From the NCBI RefSeq assembly GCF_026212465.1, contig NC_080062.1, positions 4,903,365 through 4,967,364 of the forward strand: a stretch of DNA of 64,000 bases, written 5' to 3'. How positions within the stretch are numbered: position 1 is the first letter of the stretch; every line of letters starts with the position of its first letter. Origin of the DNA: Amaranthus tricolor (Eukaryota > Streptophyta > Magnoliopsida > Caryophyllales > Amaranthaceae). The position numbers and the translations under genes are program-made. Of this stretch, positions 1-13,905 are shown piece by piece. The notes beneath the pieces are model-generated. The model was not told the DNA's origin and did not search any database. It saw only the letters and a list, made by a program, of their open reading frames with translations.

Positions 1-189
1 TTATTCCGTCACTTTAAATTAACATTAAAAGAAAAAATAGAGTGTTTTTTTAGAGAATGTAAATAGTTGATAATAAAAGAATAAAAACATTAAATGGTTA
101 ATGAAACTAAAAGATGTTAATATGTACACAAACTATCACGAAAGACTGTCTCATAGTGAGACCAAACACTTACGAACTGATGAACTAAT

Positions 190-632
190 CCTTTTTTAAT
201 TTGACCTAAAAATGATCAATTTTGATGTTAAAGAGACTAATTTCAACTTAAAGTATATACCATTAAATGGATCAACTATGAGTTTTTAAAGTGCTTAATT
301 ATGACTTGAAGGTGATCAATTCAAACCTTAAAATGATTAATTATATATAAAGTAATAAATTATGCGTTTATAACATTAGAGTGAAGAACTTTGACTTCAT
401 AACTAACGAGCTTTAAATTATCAATTACAACCTTAAATAAGTTTATAAGTTTATAACTATAATCTTAAATAAGTCTATTATAACCTTAAAGAGATTAATT
501 ATAATCTCAAAGTGGTTAATTTAGATTTTTAAGTAATAAATTATAAAAGATCAGTTATAACTTCAAAAAACATTAATTTTGACCTTAAAAATGTCAATTA
601 TGACCTTAAATTGATCAATTTAGTGATTATAT
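190..632 (+). repeat. Degenerate ~22-bp minisatellite AATTATAACCTTAAAGTGATC
   Basis: About twenty degenerate units of the form TTAATTATAACCTTAAAGTGA across 440 bp. Flanks GACTGTCTCATAGTGAGACC (about 145-164) and AAGGCGGTCTGTAAAA (about 693) are similar in kind to the ends of the other minisatellite-bearing elements. Confidence 0.7.
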
Positions 633-642
633 ATCGTAAAAA

Positions 643-2506
643 AAATTAAAATTGAATTGATTGAGTTACTATTGTATAAATAATATCACTATAAGGCGGT
701 CTGTAAAACTTGCTTTCCAACCAAAACAAGAGCAAATTAAAAACATTCAATGCAATTAAGATTCATTGAATTCATATTATGGAGAGCACATGCATAGTCT
801 AATTATCAAACAAAATTTAATCCATAATATATCCTCATATATTTAAAATAATATGGCAAAATTATTAGTTATAGCCAGCTTATAGGATACCCTTATTAAG
901 TTATTCTTATTGTATCTTATCATATATCACCTACATTTGAGAGTATTCAAGTGCCTTTCAAACCTAAAGCTTAAAGACCACGATGTAACCAATGACTTTT
1001 TTCAAGGGGCCATAGCCAAGTTTTCTTGAAATCAAAGGAGATTATATACATACTACTTTTAACCTTTTTCCAATACTCTTTGGTATTTACTTTACCTTGA
1101 ATAATTTTTTTATTTATAAATTAAAATAAAGTTAAGTGTTTTGTTTAATTTATTTTAATATCACATTTTTGTTAATTTTTTATTATACATATTTAAGATG
1201 TTAAAAATTGAGTTGGTGTATCGACAAACAGAACATTTGAAGTGAATAAGTGGGAGAATGTTTTAGCACAATAAAACATTATTTTAAATAATGTTTTTGG
1301 ATAGAGTAGCTCATTGCCACTCGATTACCCCCTCAATCCCCCTTATCTTTAGGTGTTTTATATTTATTTTAACGCTATTAATTAATCTCTTTAAATTTAA
1401 ATTTATTTTTAATTTAAAAGTTAAAATACAGTCAAATAAAATCTTATTTGAATTATAAATTTTGATTAATACTTCTATCAACTTACATTTATTACAAATA
1501 AAAAATATGAGTTGATAAGTGTATAAAACTATAAAGAAAGCATTAACTAAATACAAGTAACTATAATATATCACTTGTGATATTTCCTCACAAAACTTTA
1601 TGTTTTTTTTATTATTATTATTATAAGATAGGTTGAGAAATATATAAAATGCTTAAATTTAATTTTAAAAACTTACTTTAAAAATGTAATATTTACATCA
1701 ACTAAAAAACATTTAAATAGATAATAAAATAATAATTAAAAACTTACACGCTTTAATTTTACCCCTCAATAAAAAGTTTTCACCCAAAGAATGAAGTAAC
1801 ATCAAATCTTTTATAGACTAGGACGACATTATCTAATATGCTATAATGGCAGTTTATAATTGGCAAGTCTAAAACTTTATTTTGAGGGAAAAATTGGTTG
1901 GGACTTTATAAGATTTGGGTGAGATTCTCCAAGGCTCTCACTTTAGTTTTTAAATTATTGAAAGGATAGAAAAAATATACACAATCAACAAAGTAACAGC
2001 ATGTCCATTGCTTTCTGTCTGTCTATATGTTAGCGGTCTATGCGCTACCAAAATTTGGTAAAACTCTTTTAGAGACTTCATCTACATTGTTTAGTGTGAA
2101 GTGTTTACCAATTTATTTATGTGTAAATTAGCATGTGCAAAGTAGTTAATAAAATAGCGCCTCGTAATTAGATGGTCTTAAAAATCTATTTTTATACTTA
2201 TTTTATTTATTATTTTAATTATTGGAATTTGGAAATATATGTATATTATTTTACAGAGTAACCGATTAATAAAGAGTCAAATATAAAGAGTCAAATATTA
2301 ATATTTTAATAAATAGAGAAATTTTATCATATAGTATTTTTTTTATTTTTTTTTTTCATAAATTCTAAGAGCTTTTAAAGATAAAATTTGCGCACAAACC
2401 CCAAAATTTACAAGACGGCTCTAAATCTATTAAAATTAGAGTACACCAAAATGATGTGAACAAAGTGTATATAAGACTTTCTCATCAAAATTGCCTATTG
2501 GTCAGT
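643..2506. other. Gene-free AT-rich stretch
   Basis: No coding sequence was recognised. A reading frame at 1311-1574 is AT-driven, with no recognisable motif. A 50-bp block at about 2170-2215 recurs at 2550-2590. Confidence 0.6.
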
Positions 2507-2523
2507 AGAATTTTGCAACGGTT

Positions 2524-2810
2524 GTCATCAAAATTGCGTATTATTGGCCTCAAAAATCTATTTTTATACTTATTTTATTTATTATTTCAATTTTTCAAAG
2601 TCTATATAAAACGGTTCTACTTATTTATTTTATTTATATGTAATTAATTTATCTATCCCATGTAACCATGTCTCCTTATCTTTCTCGCCGGGGAACTCCT
2701 TTGGCTGCCCTCTCCTCTATGGGTATGAGTTGCCGCTGTCCTTCACTCTCCAGACTCTGTCCATAGTTTTTTTCTATGAATGTAATACACTGGGTAGGAG
2801 GATGATGATG
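2524..2810 (+). mobile_element. 5'-truncated LINE insertion, 287 bp
   Basis: Flanked by a perfect 17-bp direct repeat, AGAATTTTGCAACGGTT, at 2507-2523 and 2811-2827, as expected for target-primed reverse transcription. The 3' end, CCATAGTTTTTTTCTATGA..TACACTGGGTAGGAGGATGATGATG, matches the 3' end of the LINE at 28862-29597. Only 3' UTR is present, so there is no coding sequence. Confidence 0.88.
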
Positions 2811-3204
2811 AGAATTTTGCAACGGTTACTTTTTGAGCATTTTTCATTTTGAAATAAAAAGTCTCCGGCTAGTTAAAAAATCGTTTATCAAACACATTTT
2901 TAACTTTTGGCAAAAGTCAAAAGTCAACCTACAAGCTAGTTATCAAACATCCCATAAATATGTTGATAATTGAAGGAAGAGAGTGTCTATGCTCACAAAA
3001 GAAAGCAAATTTTGATAGAATAAACTAAAATGAAAAGTGGGATAAATTTCGTAAAACAGTGAGAGTATTAGGTTTTTTCCATATTCAAATTTAATATTTA
3101 AATCACTAATATGTAAAAATTATAAGAAGTAAATATTTAAAAACCTTATTTTTAGATGAATGTAACAAGATTCCAGTTTTATAATTTCTTACTAATTATT
3201 TCTA

Positions 3205-3345
3205 TAGCTCGTCTTGTGACACACTCACGGTGAGAAGACCTCAAAACAAGAAGCCTTTAAGCTAAAAGTTTATATTATTGGGCTATTTAACCCAAGTTTG
3301 AGTCATGTCTCACGGCAAAACCGTCCCATACAAAAATTTGTGTTA
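3205..3345 (+). repeat. Dispersed ~140-bp repeat with GTCTCACGGTGAGAC ends
   Basis: Contains AAGCTAAAAGTTTATATTATTGGGCTATTTAACCCAAGTTTGAGTC split over the core, then GTCTCACGG and CCCATACAAAAATTTGT. A reverse-complement copy with the same core lies at 31907-32040. Confidence 0.75.
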
Positions 3346-4956
3346 CTTCAAATGTTTATGGTTTGACTTTATTTTTAGATGAATTTGAAAATATTAAAAT
3401 GAATAATGTGATCTCTAATACATTCTTTGTCCCATTTAATTTATAACGAATCTTTTAAAAAACTCTTAAATAGAAAATATAAATATTGCTACAGAGAATC
3501 ACTCTATAAATATACTTTTTCCTATAATTTAAGGTTCAGACTTTAATTAGATATACCATACTGTATTTGTCAAGGATTTGATATGATAGGCCTGGATGTG
3601 GATGCCTTATTTCCTATCTTGTATGAAGAAGTGTCTGATTTACCTAATGACTTTATTAGTACGAAATATTCTTAAATCCACCCTTTTATATTATATTATA
3701 TCAGGGGAGATTTTATTAGATTCGTGTTAATGTATAGAATTTAACTAGGTACTTATCTGTACTATACACGGTATTGAAACTATTTTGTTATTACAAATTT
3801 ATAAAATATTTTAAACCAATATTGCTTAATTACAAAAAAAAGATTTAAGTAATCAACATGATTAAACAATAACAACACATTTATGTTAAAAAAACTTATT
3901 TATTACTTAATTATTGCACATAAAAAAATTATTATTCAATTATTATACTCAAAATACCAATATATAATTCATGAATCATATGATTTAGTTTTCTTGATTA
4001 TAGATCTGATTGAAACTAAGAGTCAAAGTACATGCTAATATTAGCAATAACTTATGAACAATATAATTATCTTTTTTTACTATAAAAGAACCATGATTTA
4101 ATACCAAATAATCCAAAATAAGTCATGGAATCATAAAAGAATATTAAAACAAACCAATAAGTATGTGTTCTATATTATTTAATTTAATTTCATAAAAAAT
4201 TTCATTATTAAAAATGCAATTTCATAAAATCAAATTGTTTTAGATGTATTTGATTATATTTCAATTCCTACAACAAAAAAGGTATAATAAGAAAAACTAA
4301 TAATAACTTACACATAAATTAAAATTGTACCAAATTGCAATTTATTAATCTCAATCTAACAATTATTGTATCCAAAAAAGAAGAATAAAGTAAATTAAAA
4401 AAGTACCACTTATAACAAAAAAAAAAAAAACAAAAAAACAAAACTTATCACACCTTTATTATGTAAACACCAAAACTAAATCTAGTAAGCCATATATCTA
4501 TTAAACTTCTCTAGATACAAATAACAGTATGACATAAACAAATTACAACATTTTTGGAATAAAGTTGAGGTGTGAAAAAATTGATGTTCTTTCTTATTGT
4601 CTTAGAACATGATAAATATATACTAGAGTTTATAGAATAATCTAAGCTTTTCACATTATTAATAATAATCATATTCTATGGTTTTCTAAGAATTTAATCA
4701 AGGTAATCAAGGGACTTGTTATTTGAATTTTGTGGGAATAGCCTTTAATTGTTAATTTAATAATATCTTAAACTTTAAATAATAGCTATATTTCGTAAAA
4801 TCAATGCTTTTAAATAATAGCTATATTTAATGAAAACCATGCAAATCTTATTAAGTCTATTAAGTTCATCAAGATTCACAACATAATTAAAAAATAAAGT
4901 TCTATCATTCATACGAAAATGCTAAGTTTTTTATTTATTATAGATATAGATATTAC

Positions 4957-4986
<30 letters not shown>
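4957..4986 (+). repeat. (ATT)n microsatellite
   Basis: About ten ATT units within AT-rich intergenic DNA. Confidence 0.9.
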
Positions 4987-4987
<1 letters not shown>

Positions 4988-6152
4988 ACAATTAAATTTG
5001 AAAATTCAACACTATAATGACAAAGAAGCAAAGCATGGAATGAGCACTAGAGGGCCAAAACACTCTTTGATAGTGTGACATGTTGACAAAGTTTTTCTAG
5101 ATTATAATATATATATGATTATAATATTATATATATTATAATTTTTTGTGAAATGTATTTATAAATATAGAGCATCGAACACATTGTTTGAAAATTATGT
5201 AAAAAGCAACTGAGAATTTCATCATCGTCATCATTGAAGTTATAATGTGGGTTTGTGGAGGGTTAGTGTAACACCCCGTAATTTATCGGGTTTAAAAATA
5301 AATAAAATATAATAAAATAAAGTATAAAAAAATAAAATAAATAAGTAATATTAAATTATATTATTTTATATAGTTAATTATAAGAAATAAAGTAAGTTTA
5401 ATTTTAACGGTAACGAGTTTTATCGCGTACGATGTTATCGCGTGACGTTTCTTTGCTGTTTTAACAATAATATAATAATTACTTAATTAATTAACCAAAA
5501 AAAATTAAATTAAAGGAAATTGAAGGGTGGCCGGTTGTGTGGGCATGGGAGGAGTCTTGTAACTCCTCTCATAATTGTGTATTATGGCACAATTATGATC
5601 TTTGTTTTAAATTGCCTCTTAATTCATAAGCTCCTTGGATTTTCATAGTCATTTCAATTGTTTCAAGAGCTCACAAAAAATTCAGAAAAATTCTTCTTTG
5701 CTTACTCTTGTTTCGGCACTTCAAAAGAAAAAAAAAATTTCTTGTTGTTCCATCCAATCTTTTGATCAAAGGGTAAGTTTAATTGAATTGTTAATTATAG
5801 ATTTTATATACAATATATTTTATGTATGATGATATCCTATGACTTATAGGAGGATTGAATATTTTTCTTTTATATATGAAAATTTTCTCTAATAATCCTT
5901 TAATAAACTATAATTTGTTAAAAAGATTAAGAAAAGGAACTTCATGATCAATATTCTTTAACAAAATTTATATTTGTTATAAGAATTAAGTATTTAAAGT
6001 TATATTGAAATTTAAATAAATTTCTTATGGTCTATTTTCTCTAACAAAATTTCAATTTGTTAGATGAAATTTAAATGGTATGGACCAAGTAATGTAATCA
6101 TCTAAGAGTTAAAAAATTCTTTAGCAAAATTTAATTTGTTTGAAGGATTGTG

Positions 6153-6281
<129 letters not shown>

Positions 6282-6483
6282 TTGATTAAAAGGGTGAATT
6301 GGTGTTGTAATTTTCTACAAAATTTAATTTGTTAAGAGAATTAAGTATTTAATTTAGTTATCATAATTTATGAAATTGTAAGTCTCTCGAAGGATTTTGT
6401 GAATGTGACCTTGCTAGAGTTATTTTGTTCATGAGATTTAAAAAGGGTTGATAATGTATATATAAAAAAATAATAATAATGAA

Positions 6484-6535
<52 letters not shown>

Positions 6536-7270
6536 GTATGTGTTCGGGCAGCAGCTGTTCTGTCTCGATAAAGGTGTCGATCCGGAAACGTTAGTCGTGT
6601 TCCGTTGTTTTATGTACCGATGTGTTAAAAACTCGTTAAACGCTTAAAATAATTAAAAATAGTAATTGGATTTTAGAAATTATGAAAATGGTATCCAAGG
6701 TAATTGACGCGTTCCGAACGCAACGGCGAAGTCGGATTTTTCATTTGAATTTTCTAAACTGTCCAAATCGATTATTTAAGTTTCTGGTTAAAGTTTACAA
6801 ATTGGAACTATTAGGAATTTGATGAAAACATTTAAAATTATCAAATCCTAGTAGTATGGAGTGGATTAAATGTGTAAACACGTTCTAATACGTGATTGTT
6901 TTGTGTGTGTGTGATATTTAGGACCTCGATACATAAGAGGGCGAAATTTCTATCGTGGTTAAATATCGTTTGGTTGCAGCGCTTAAAGGTACACGCTTAG
7001 ATCATACTGTTTATGTGGTTGTGCAAGTAGTGTTGTTTCATTTCTAATCGAGGCATTGTAAATCACATAAGGATTAGACACTTCAAATAATTTGAAAGAA
7101 ATTAATTGAAAATTGAGAATTTATGTGTATGTCACCCAAAGGGGTTGACGTTTGGTTGTATTATGTTAACCAAAGGGGTTAACGTATTGGTTTGGATTAT
7201 TATAATTATTGTTCTCATGGCAGTTTTGGATCATTACGGTCACCATGGGGGTATGCATACTTTAGCTTTG

Positions 7271-7465
7271 ACGACCCGAACAGGACAGGCAACGTCTTAG
7301 GTCGGTGGTTGCCTTGGGATTAGCTCTCCCAAGTGTATTCCTTCAAAAAGATTTGGATTTATACTTGAACGACCCGAACAGGATGGGCAACGTTACAAGT
7401 TGGAATTATCTAATAATGAATGATTTATACTTGAACGACCCAGAAAGGACGGGCAACGTTACAAG
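7271..7465 (+). repeat. Short tandem repeat GACGACCCGAACAGGAC..GGCAACGT
   Basis: Three spaced copies of ACGACCC(G/A)(A)ACAGGA followed by GGGCAACGT at about 7271, 7369 and 7434. The last two lie in a 65-bp tandem unit that repeats TTATACTTGAACGACCC and TTACAAGTTGG. It lies within the LTR-like unit. Confidence 0.7.
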
Positions 7466-8560
7466 TTGGGATTAACTAATAATGAATGTATTAGAGCCTA
7501 TGCATGCTAGGATAAACATATTGCTTGTGTTCAACCTTATTGATATTTGTATGAAGTCTCTAACGTGTATTGGTTTGTTTCTTTGGAACCTACTGTGTGT
7601 TGTCATACGACGACTAGTAGGTTGATTGCAGGTGGGGTCTAGAGTGAGGTCTCGACTTAGAACCCGTAATCATCAAGACTATGCTATTATCTTTTTTGTA
7701 TTAGATTATGAGAAAAAAGAAACGCTGTACTTATGTAACCGGAGATAGTGTAGTTTTCTTTTCGCTTCCGCTTATTTCAAGTAGTTTGTCTAGAGGCCTT
7801 TAGGCTCTCGAGTTGTACGTTAGAGCTTCCGGTGACATATTTTCTTTCACGTTAGTACTGTTTTCTGTTTAGTTATATTTCTTTATCGACGGAACGTTGA
7901 CGATCCTAGAGAAGACTTTTCTCTAGAGCCCAAGGAGTGAACCGGAATTTGTATTTTCATATGGATTAACGGGTCACTTAAACCGGGCCGTTACAGTTTG
8001 AAAACGAATTCCAATCCACATCCTTGTGGTAAGAGATAAAATAATTGTGGGTAGTAGGAATCTCGAATTTAAAAAGATATGAAAAGGAAAATAAAAAATA
8101 AGACAAATAGCAAGACAAAATAAATATAACGTTTATTAAACCAAAGAAAAATAAATAGTCACCTTAAAAGTATAATTAATAAGTAAACAAGTTAAAGATA
8201 ACTATCAATAGACTAGAACTATCTATTAAGTTGTAATGGTCCTTAAACAATTGGCTTCCTTTTTTTTCTGCATTATTTTGCTTTGACCTATTAAGAATGT
8301 AAGATCAATTGTCAATATTATAGATAAATTAAGACAGTTTAATAGTAATTTATTTATCCTATTAAATTTGCGATATTTTACTTTTCCATCTAACAGTTTA
8401 ATAGTAATTTAAGAGTAACAGAGATTTGTGTTCCTTTTTCTTTATTCAATGCTCGTAAATTCTAATCTTTGGAAAGATTTAGCAATATTTCACTGATTAT
8501 CAGTAATTACTATTTACCATTCTCTTATTCTGATCAAATATTTCATTTATTTGGTACTTT

Positions 8561-8849
8561 TTAGGGGCGGAGTAAAAAATTTTAGATGCCCTATTTATTT
8601 TTGCGATGTCACTTAAAATAAAGCCCTTTATTATATCAAAAATATATTTTTTTTTCACTTCAAAAAAAATAATTCAAGACAAAATGTATTGTAATATAAT
8701 ATTATTTCAAATATAAAAAATGCTTACAAACTTATTGCTTACAAAGTGTTGTCGGAACTGGACTTGAATAGCACCATTTAATATTTAAGGCCCCTTATTT
8801 TGAGGGGCCCTAGGCGATCGGCTACAGGGATGCTCCAAAAACCGGCCAT
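8561..8849. mobile_element. Short hAT-like MITE, about 290 bp
   Basis: Starts TTAGGGGCGGAG and ends with the GGGGCCCTAGGCGATCGG block and AACCGGCCAT, a composition common in plant hAT MITEs. Flanks GGTACTTT (8553-8560) and GGTACTAT (8850-8857) match at 7 of 8. The inverted termini are weak. Confidence 0.5.
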
Positions 8850-9308
8850 GGTACTATTTATTAACAATTATTAGTTTGTATTTTATTCTCAATCTGTAAC
8901 TTACAATATATTTGAAAACTTGTTTGATTCGTCTCAATGTAAGTTTTATTAATATTAATTTTTTTATAACTTTCATATAAGGACAATTAAAGATATTTAA
9001 AATTAAAATAATGTGTCCGGCAAAACCAAATGAACATTTGTTTAAAATAGGAGAGGGTAATAACTAAAATCTTTAGCAAACAAAATAAATACAGTTACAT
9101 TCTACTATTTCTTTGAATTTGGTGCTCAGAAATATTTCAAAGAAAAAAAATGGAAAACTCAAAAGGTATAGTATCTAAATTAGTAGAGAACAAGATGACT
9201 ATATCTTTTAACAAAAGCCTTTAAATTAGTCGGAAGATGATATTTCAGAATCCTAGCTAATACAATGAGAAGTATTCCCTCCATATCTACAAATTGACAC
9301 AATTATAT

Positions 9309-9714
9309 ACTTCCTCCCTTCTTTAATAAACTTTTCACAACAAATATTCACAATAATTAAAAAAAATATTTTAGATAGTAAATATATTATTTTATTGAGT
9401 AATAAATTTGAAAGGAAAAAATTATGGACCATATACATAAAAAAAATATTAAAAGAATGTTAGTGGAAAAAATGTAGAGACCAAAAAAAAAATTTTTTTT
9501 TTAAAGATAGTGGGAAACATATGAGGACTATAAAAAATATAAAATGTTAAAATAAAAATAGTATAAATATTTGAGGACTATAAGCATAATTAAAATATTA
9601 AAATGATGATGAATAAGATTATTTTTATCTAAAATTTGTGATACGAGAACAACAAATAGAACACCTAAAAATAACAAATGTAAATTTAATTCTTTAAGAA
9701 ATGGAGGGAGTATG
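9309..9714. mobile_element. Stowaway-like MITE
   Basis: TACTTCCTCCCTTCTTTAA at the left and TTCTTTAAGAAATGGAGGGAGTA at the right are inverted ends about 405 bp apart, bordered by TA. A further partial CCCTCCATATCTAC end lies just left at 9279. Confidence 0.6.
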
Positions 9715-10441
9715 ACAGTAAAAATAAAAAAATTTTATGATCCCCATATTATGTAAATGTCATTAAAAAAAGAGTTGAAATATGTAAATGAAAATAAAAA
9801 ATGGTAATTTAAGACATTTCTAATAAAAAAATTTAATAATTCTTAATCAATAATCGTGATTTGTTAATCATCACGAAAAGATAAAAAAATATAATAAAAT
9901 AAAAAAAATTAAAAAGGTAATTTAAATAAAAAAACTTCTACCTTATTAAATCCTATCATATAAGAGTAATTTATTAATTTTACAAATTACTATTATTTAC
10001 TAAAACTTTTTCAAAAAGAATTTAAGAAAATTATAAGAGACAAGACTATAGAAGTGGCAATATCCTTTTATTTGATTATAAGATCACTAGAGTGTCCTTT
10101 AAAAACCTTTCAACAAATTTGGCAGGGTCCTTTTAAGATTGACTTGTCGGTGGTGTGGTCAGTGGTGTATATTTCTACTTATTTTTTTGGTATAATGAAA
10201 TGAATGATGTTTTTCTAGCACAAAACCGTACATAATTGTACATAAAATTTGCTTGAATACTATTTTGGACCCACACATATTGCAATATTTCTAAGAATAT
10301 TGTTCCTTTTTTTTTATTTTACAATAAGTTTAAAGTTACTCTATTTGTTTTATCAAGTTAAATTACGTTAGCTTTTGAGTCAAAATATTATAAGTTTAAA
10401 AAAAGAAAAAAGTATTTTATTTTATCAAATAGAAAGTAAAA

Positions 10442-10694
10442 AGTACTTCCTCCGTTTCACTATATTTGTTATATTTAACTTTTTAAGCAATCTAATGTGT
10501 TATTTTGATCATTTAAATCTAAATCTAAAAATTATAAAAAGTTAATATTACTAAAGTATGCGATTAGACAATTCAAACAAAATCTCACTTAACAATTTTC
10601 TAATACATTAGTCGCAATACATAAAATAAGATTGAGTGATAAATAGTATCAAAAAGCACTATGTAACGATTATTTCAAAATGGAGAAAGTACTA
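10442..10694. mobile_element. Stowaway-like MITE
   Basis: Left end TACTTCCTCCGTTTCACTAT, right end AAAATGGAGAAAGTA, with TA borders. The interior has GTGTTATTTTGATCATTTAAA and CTAATACATTAGTCGCAATA, shared with the copies at 11600 and 36897. Confidence 0.75.
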
Positions 10695-11599
10695 CATAGA
10701 AGAGTTGATTCAATATAATAAAAAAAATAATTTTACTTTGCAATTTTTGAAATATATATAAGTCACCTTTTTTTAGTATAAAGAGTGTTAAAAACATTAA
10801 AAATGTTTATATTTTCTAGTGTACATGTCAAAATATTGTATGAAAAGAACTGAATATTCATTTTAACATGTATTTGAAATCAATTTTAGTAATTTTATTA
10901 TTTTTTTATGTGTTATATACTATACGCATATAAATAATATTGGAAGACTCGAACCAAAATTTCGCTAGTGTGGTGATTAGTAAATTGGACTTTTTTTTAT
11001 GTTAGAATATATAAATTGGTATTGATCCCACAATAATGATTCTCTATAAAAGAAAATCTAGCACGAGCTGTGATTTGTGAATATGTTCCAAAATCGTTAC
11101 AAATTAATTCAAAATTAGATGTATTAGCCGCCCAAAGCCTAAAAAATGGAGAATCAGTAAATTAAAGTAATATTAAAAAAAAACTTTAATTTATATGGGG
11201 CAAACCCAATAAGGTACTCGGATCTATTCCTGAGAAATAACGCTAATGGAAAATTAAGAAAATTAATTAATAATAATGAAGATGTACGTATAATTTATAG
11301 AAAAATAAGAAAAAATTGTAAATAAAATAAAAAATTAGGCTAAATATGTGGAAGAAAATAAAATTAATAAGGCTAATTCTTTAAAAAGAGAGTATCAAAG
11401 TCTTTATTTTTAAGAGTTTACAACAACACACTGTTACACAATTCTTAATTAATAATAAAAATACTTAAATTGTGGACACTTAAGGAGAAAGAAAATTATA
11501 CAAATAAAAATCAAAAAAAGTGATGATAGTAATAATATTATCAAAAATTTTAAAGTATTATAAATAAAAATAGTGATAAACTATCAAATTCGTAAAAGT

Positions 11600-11857
11600 A
11601 CTTCCTCTGTTCCATAATACTTGTCATATTTGACTTTATACGTAATTTAATGTGTTATTTTGTTTCTTTATAAATTAAACTTTACTCATTTAAAAATTAT
11701 ATAAAGTTAATATTATAAAAGTATAAGATTAAAATACTCAAATAAGATCCCACTTGACTATTATTTTTCTTACACATTAGTCACAATATATTAAATAAAT
11801 TTAAACGATAAATAGTGGTTATAATCAAAATATAGCAAGTATGTCGAAACAAGAAAG
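11600..11857. mobile_element. Stowaway-like MITE
   Basis: Left end TACTTCCTCTGTTCCATAAT, right end GCAAGTATGTCGAAACAAGAAAGTA with the inner GTGTTATTTTGTTTCTTTATA block. Same family as the copy at 10442. Confidence 0.75.
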
Positions 11858-13577
11858 TATGTAGGCCATTTTGAAATTTTTGTTTCATATGTACAAAAAG
11901 TTAAAACAGGTCATATATTCCTATACAAAAATATGATCCAGCATTTTGATCTCTCTCATCTCTGTTGGATTGATGGTAAACCTATTATTCAGTTTCAGTT
12001 ATAGCCTTAAATATGTGTAATTTTTAAATAGATAGGTGTATTTATTTATAAATGTGCTAAATATAAAAATACTTCCTTGGTCACTCATATTTGGAGTATG
12101 ACCGTTTTTTCATTTTGAATGGTCTCTCTTATTTTGTATTATATAAAGTTTGAAAATTTTATAATTTTTTTTTATTTCATAAACACATATATTTCTCTCT
12201 TAAATTATTAATAAGTATTTATATTTTCCTTTAAAAAAATTAATTTTCTCTTTTGCTACCATGATTATAATTAAAGAGTTCAAGTTTTTAAACAAGCTAG
12301 AGTCCTAGTCACAACTCACAAGTGTGTCATATTGGGATATTGCACATTAATAGTAGTAGACACATGATAGTTCTCATTTTTTTTTTACAAATTGATAGGC
12401 CATTATGGGTTAAAGTCTCCGGGCCGGGTTGACGGTTGGATTTTTTAACATCCCTACTAGGATGTAGGGGTTTGAATTCAAATCTTATTAGCAACATTTT
12501 ACTTTTTTTTTTAAATCTCATTTTTATCAGTCAATATAATACATAATTTGGAGAGTTATACAACATTTTTTTCCAAAAGAGTTGCATTTTCTATTTATAC
12601 AATAAATTATTCAAATTTATTCTCACCTTAACTTCGATATCACCACAATTATGGATGAGAAGTCATGTTTTAGAATTTTTACAGTAGGTTTTATATATGA
12701 GGTTTTCAGTTCTAAACTATTTCTTTAAATTCAGAATTGCTCATAAAAAGATGTTTTGATTGAGACTTATAAAAAGGATTTTTAAATAGAAACAATATAA
12801 TTCAAAGCACAATAAAATCCATTCTCAATATTATAGAATTGCTTTATCTATTTATTAGATTCGATCAACCCAATTACTGGATTTCAAAGTCTCTTATGGT
12901 GAGAGTTTAGAGTCTTGTTATCAATTTGATGGTAAAAAAGTATATGACGACGTCATCACCGGTGTTAGTTCTGCTAATACAGTCAATACTATCAAACTTA
13001 TTTGTATTTCAATGCCATACCAGATTTAAAGACCCTTTCGGAATAAGTTGTATCAAACAACAATGTGATAGAGGGAATACTTCGGTACTAAATTTCCTTT
13101 ATAATGACCGTGACTTTTTCTACATAGAATTTTATTTAATTAAAATTGTTATGTATTTTATCAATTATTAATCTATTATAAATATCGTATGACATTTTTA
13201 TCAATAAATTTTCATTAAAAAATAGTTTTAAGTCATTAATCTAGATTAGTGAAGGAAATTAGCAAGTCACTATAGAAGTTTGACCTAGGAAAGGAAAGTC
13301 ATGATAAATGCAGACCTTGAAAGTTACACATTTGACTAATTCAGTAAAGAATTTTTGGCGCTGCTTGATTTTTTTTTATTTTTTATTTTTTATTGTTGTT
13401 TACATTGGAGCAACAATTTGATGAATTTTCCCATGAAAGATTATGTCAGAATACTTTGTCAGTAATTTTAATTTAAGAGTATTTATACGTTACCTCCATT
13501 CTGATTTAGATAAGTTTTATACTGAGCTAATTCTATACTCCCTCTCTTACATTTCAAAGTCCTTTTTTTTTTTCATA

Positions 13578-13905
13578 CTTCATTCGTTCTCAAATACTTG
13601 CTACATTTTGATTATAGGTATTTTTTTTTCTTTAAATTTATTTTATATATTACGGCTAATGTGTAAGTAAAAATATAGTCAAGTAAAATCTTGTTTAAAT
13701 CGTCTAAATATTGCGACTAATGTGTAAGTAAAAATATAATCAAGTGAGATCTTAGTAAATCTTATATTAACATAAATCAAACAAGATCTCATTTGACTAT
13801 GTATTTAATAGATGTATTAAGAATAAAATACAAATTAAGAATGATTGATAAATGGTAACCGCAAAAGCAAATGAGACATTTTAATAGAAACACAGAGAAT
13901 ATATT
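13578..13905. mobile_element. Stowaway-like MITE, diverged
   Basis: CATTCGTTCTCAAATACTTG at the left and GCAAATGAGACATTTTAATAGAAACACAGAGA at the right. Inside, ATTGCGACTAATGTGTAAGTAAAAATATA occurs twice (about 13650 and 13710). Confidence 0.5.

Larger units (their letters stand above)
2828..5266. other. Gene-free AT-rich stretch
   Basis: Contains the dispersed repeat at 3205, a diverged Stowaway-like end (CATTCTTTGTCCCATTTAAT at 3421) and an ATT microsatellite. Nothing else was recognised. Confidence 0.6.

Noticed and set aside
12926..13171. 81-codon frame with a hydrophobic N-terminus
   Set aside because: No recognised family, no neighbouring exons with good splice sites, and an AT-rich tail; most likely chance.
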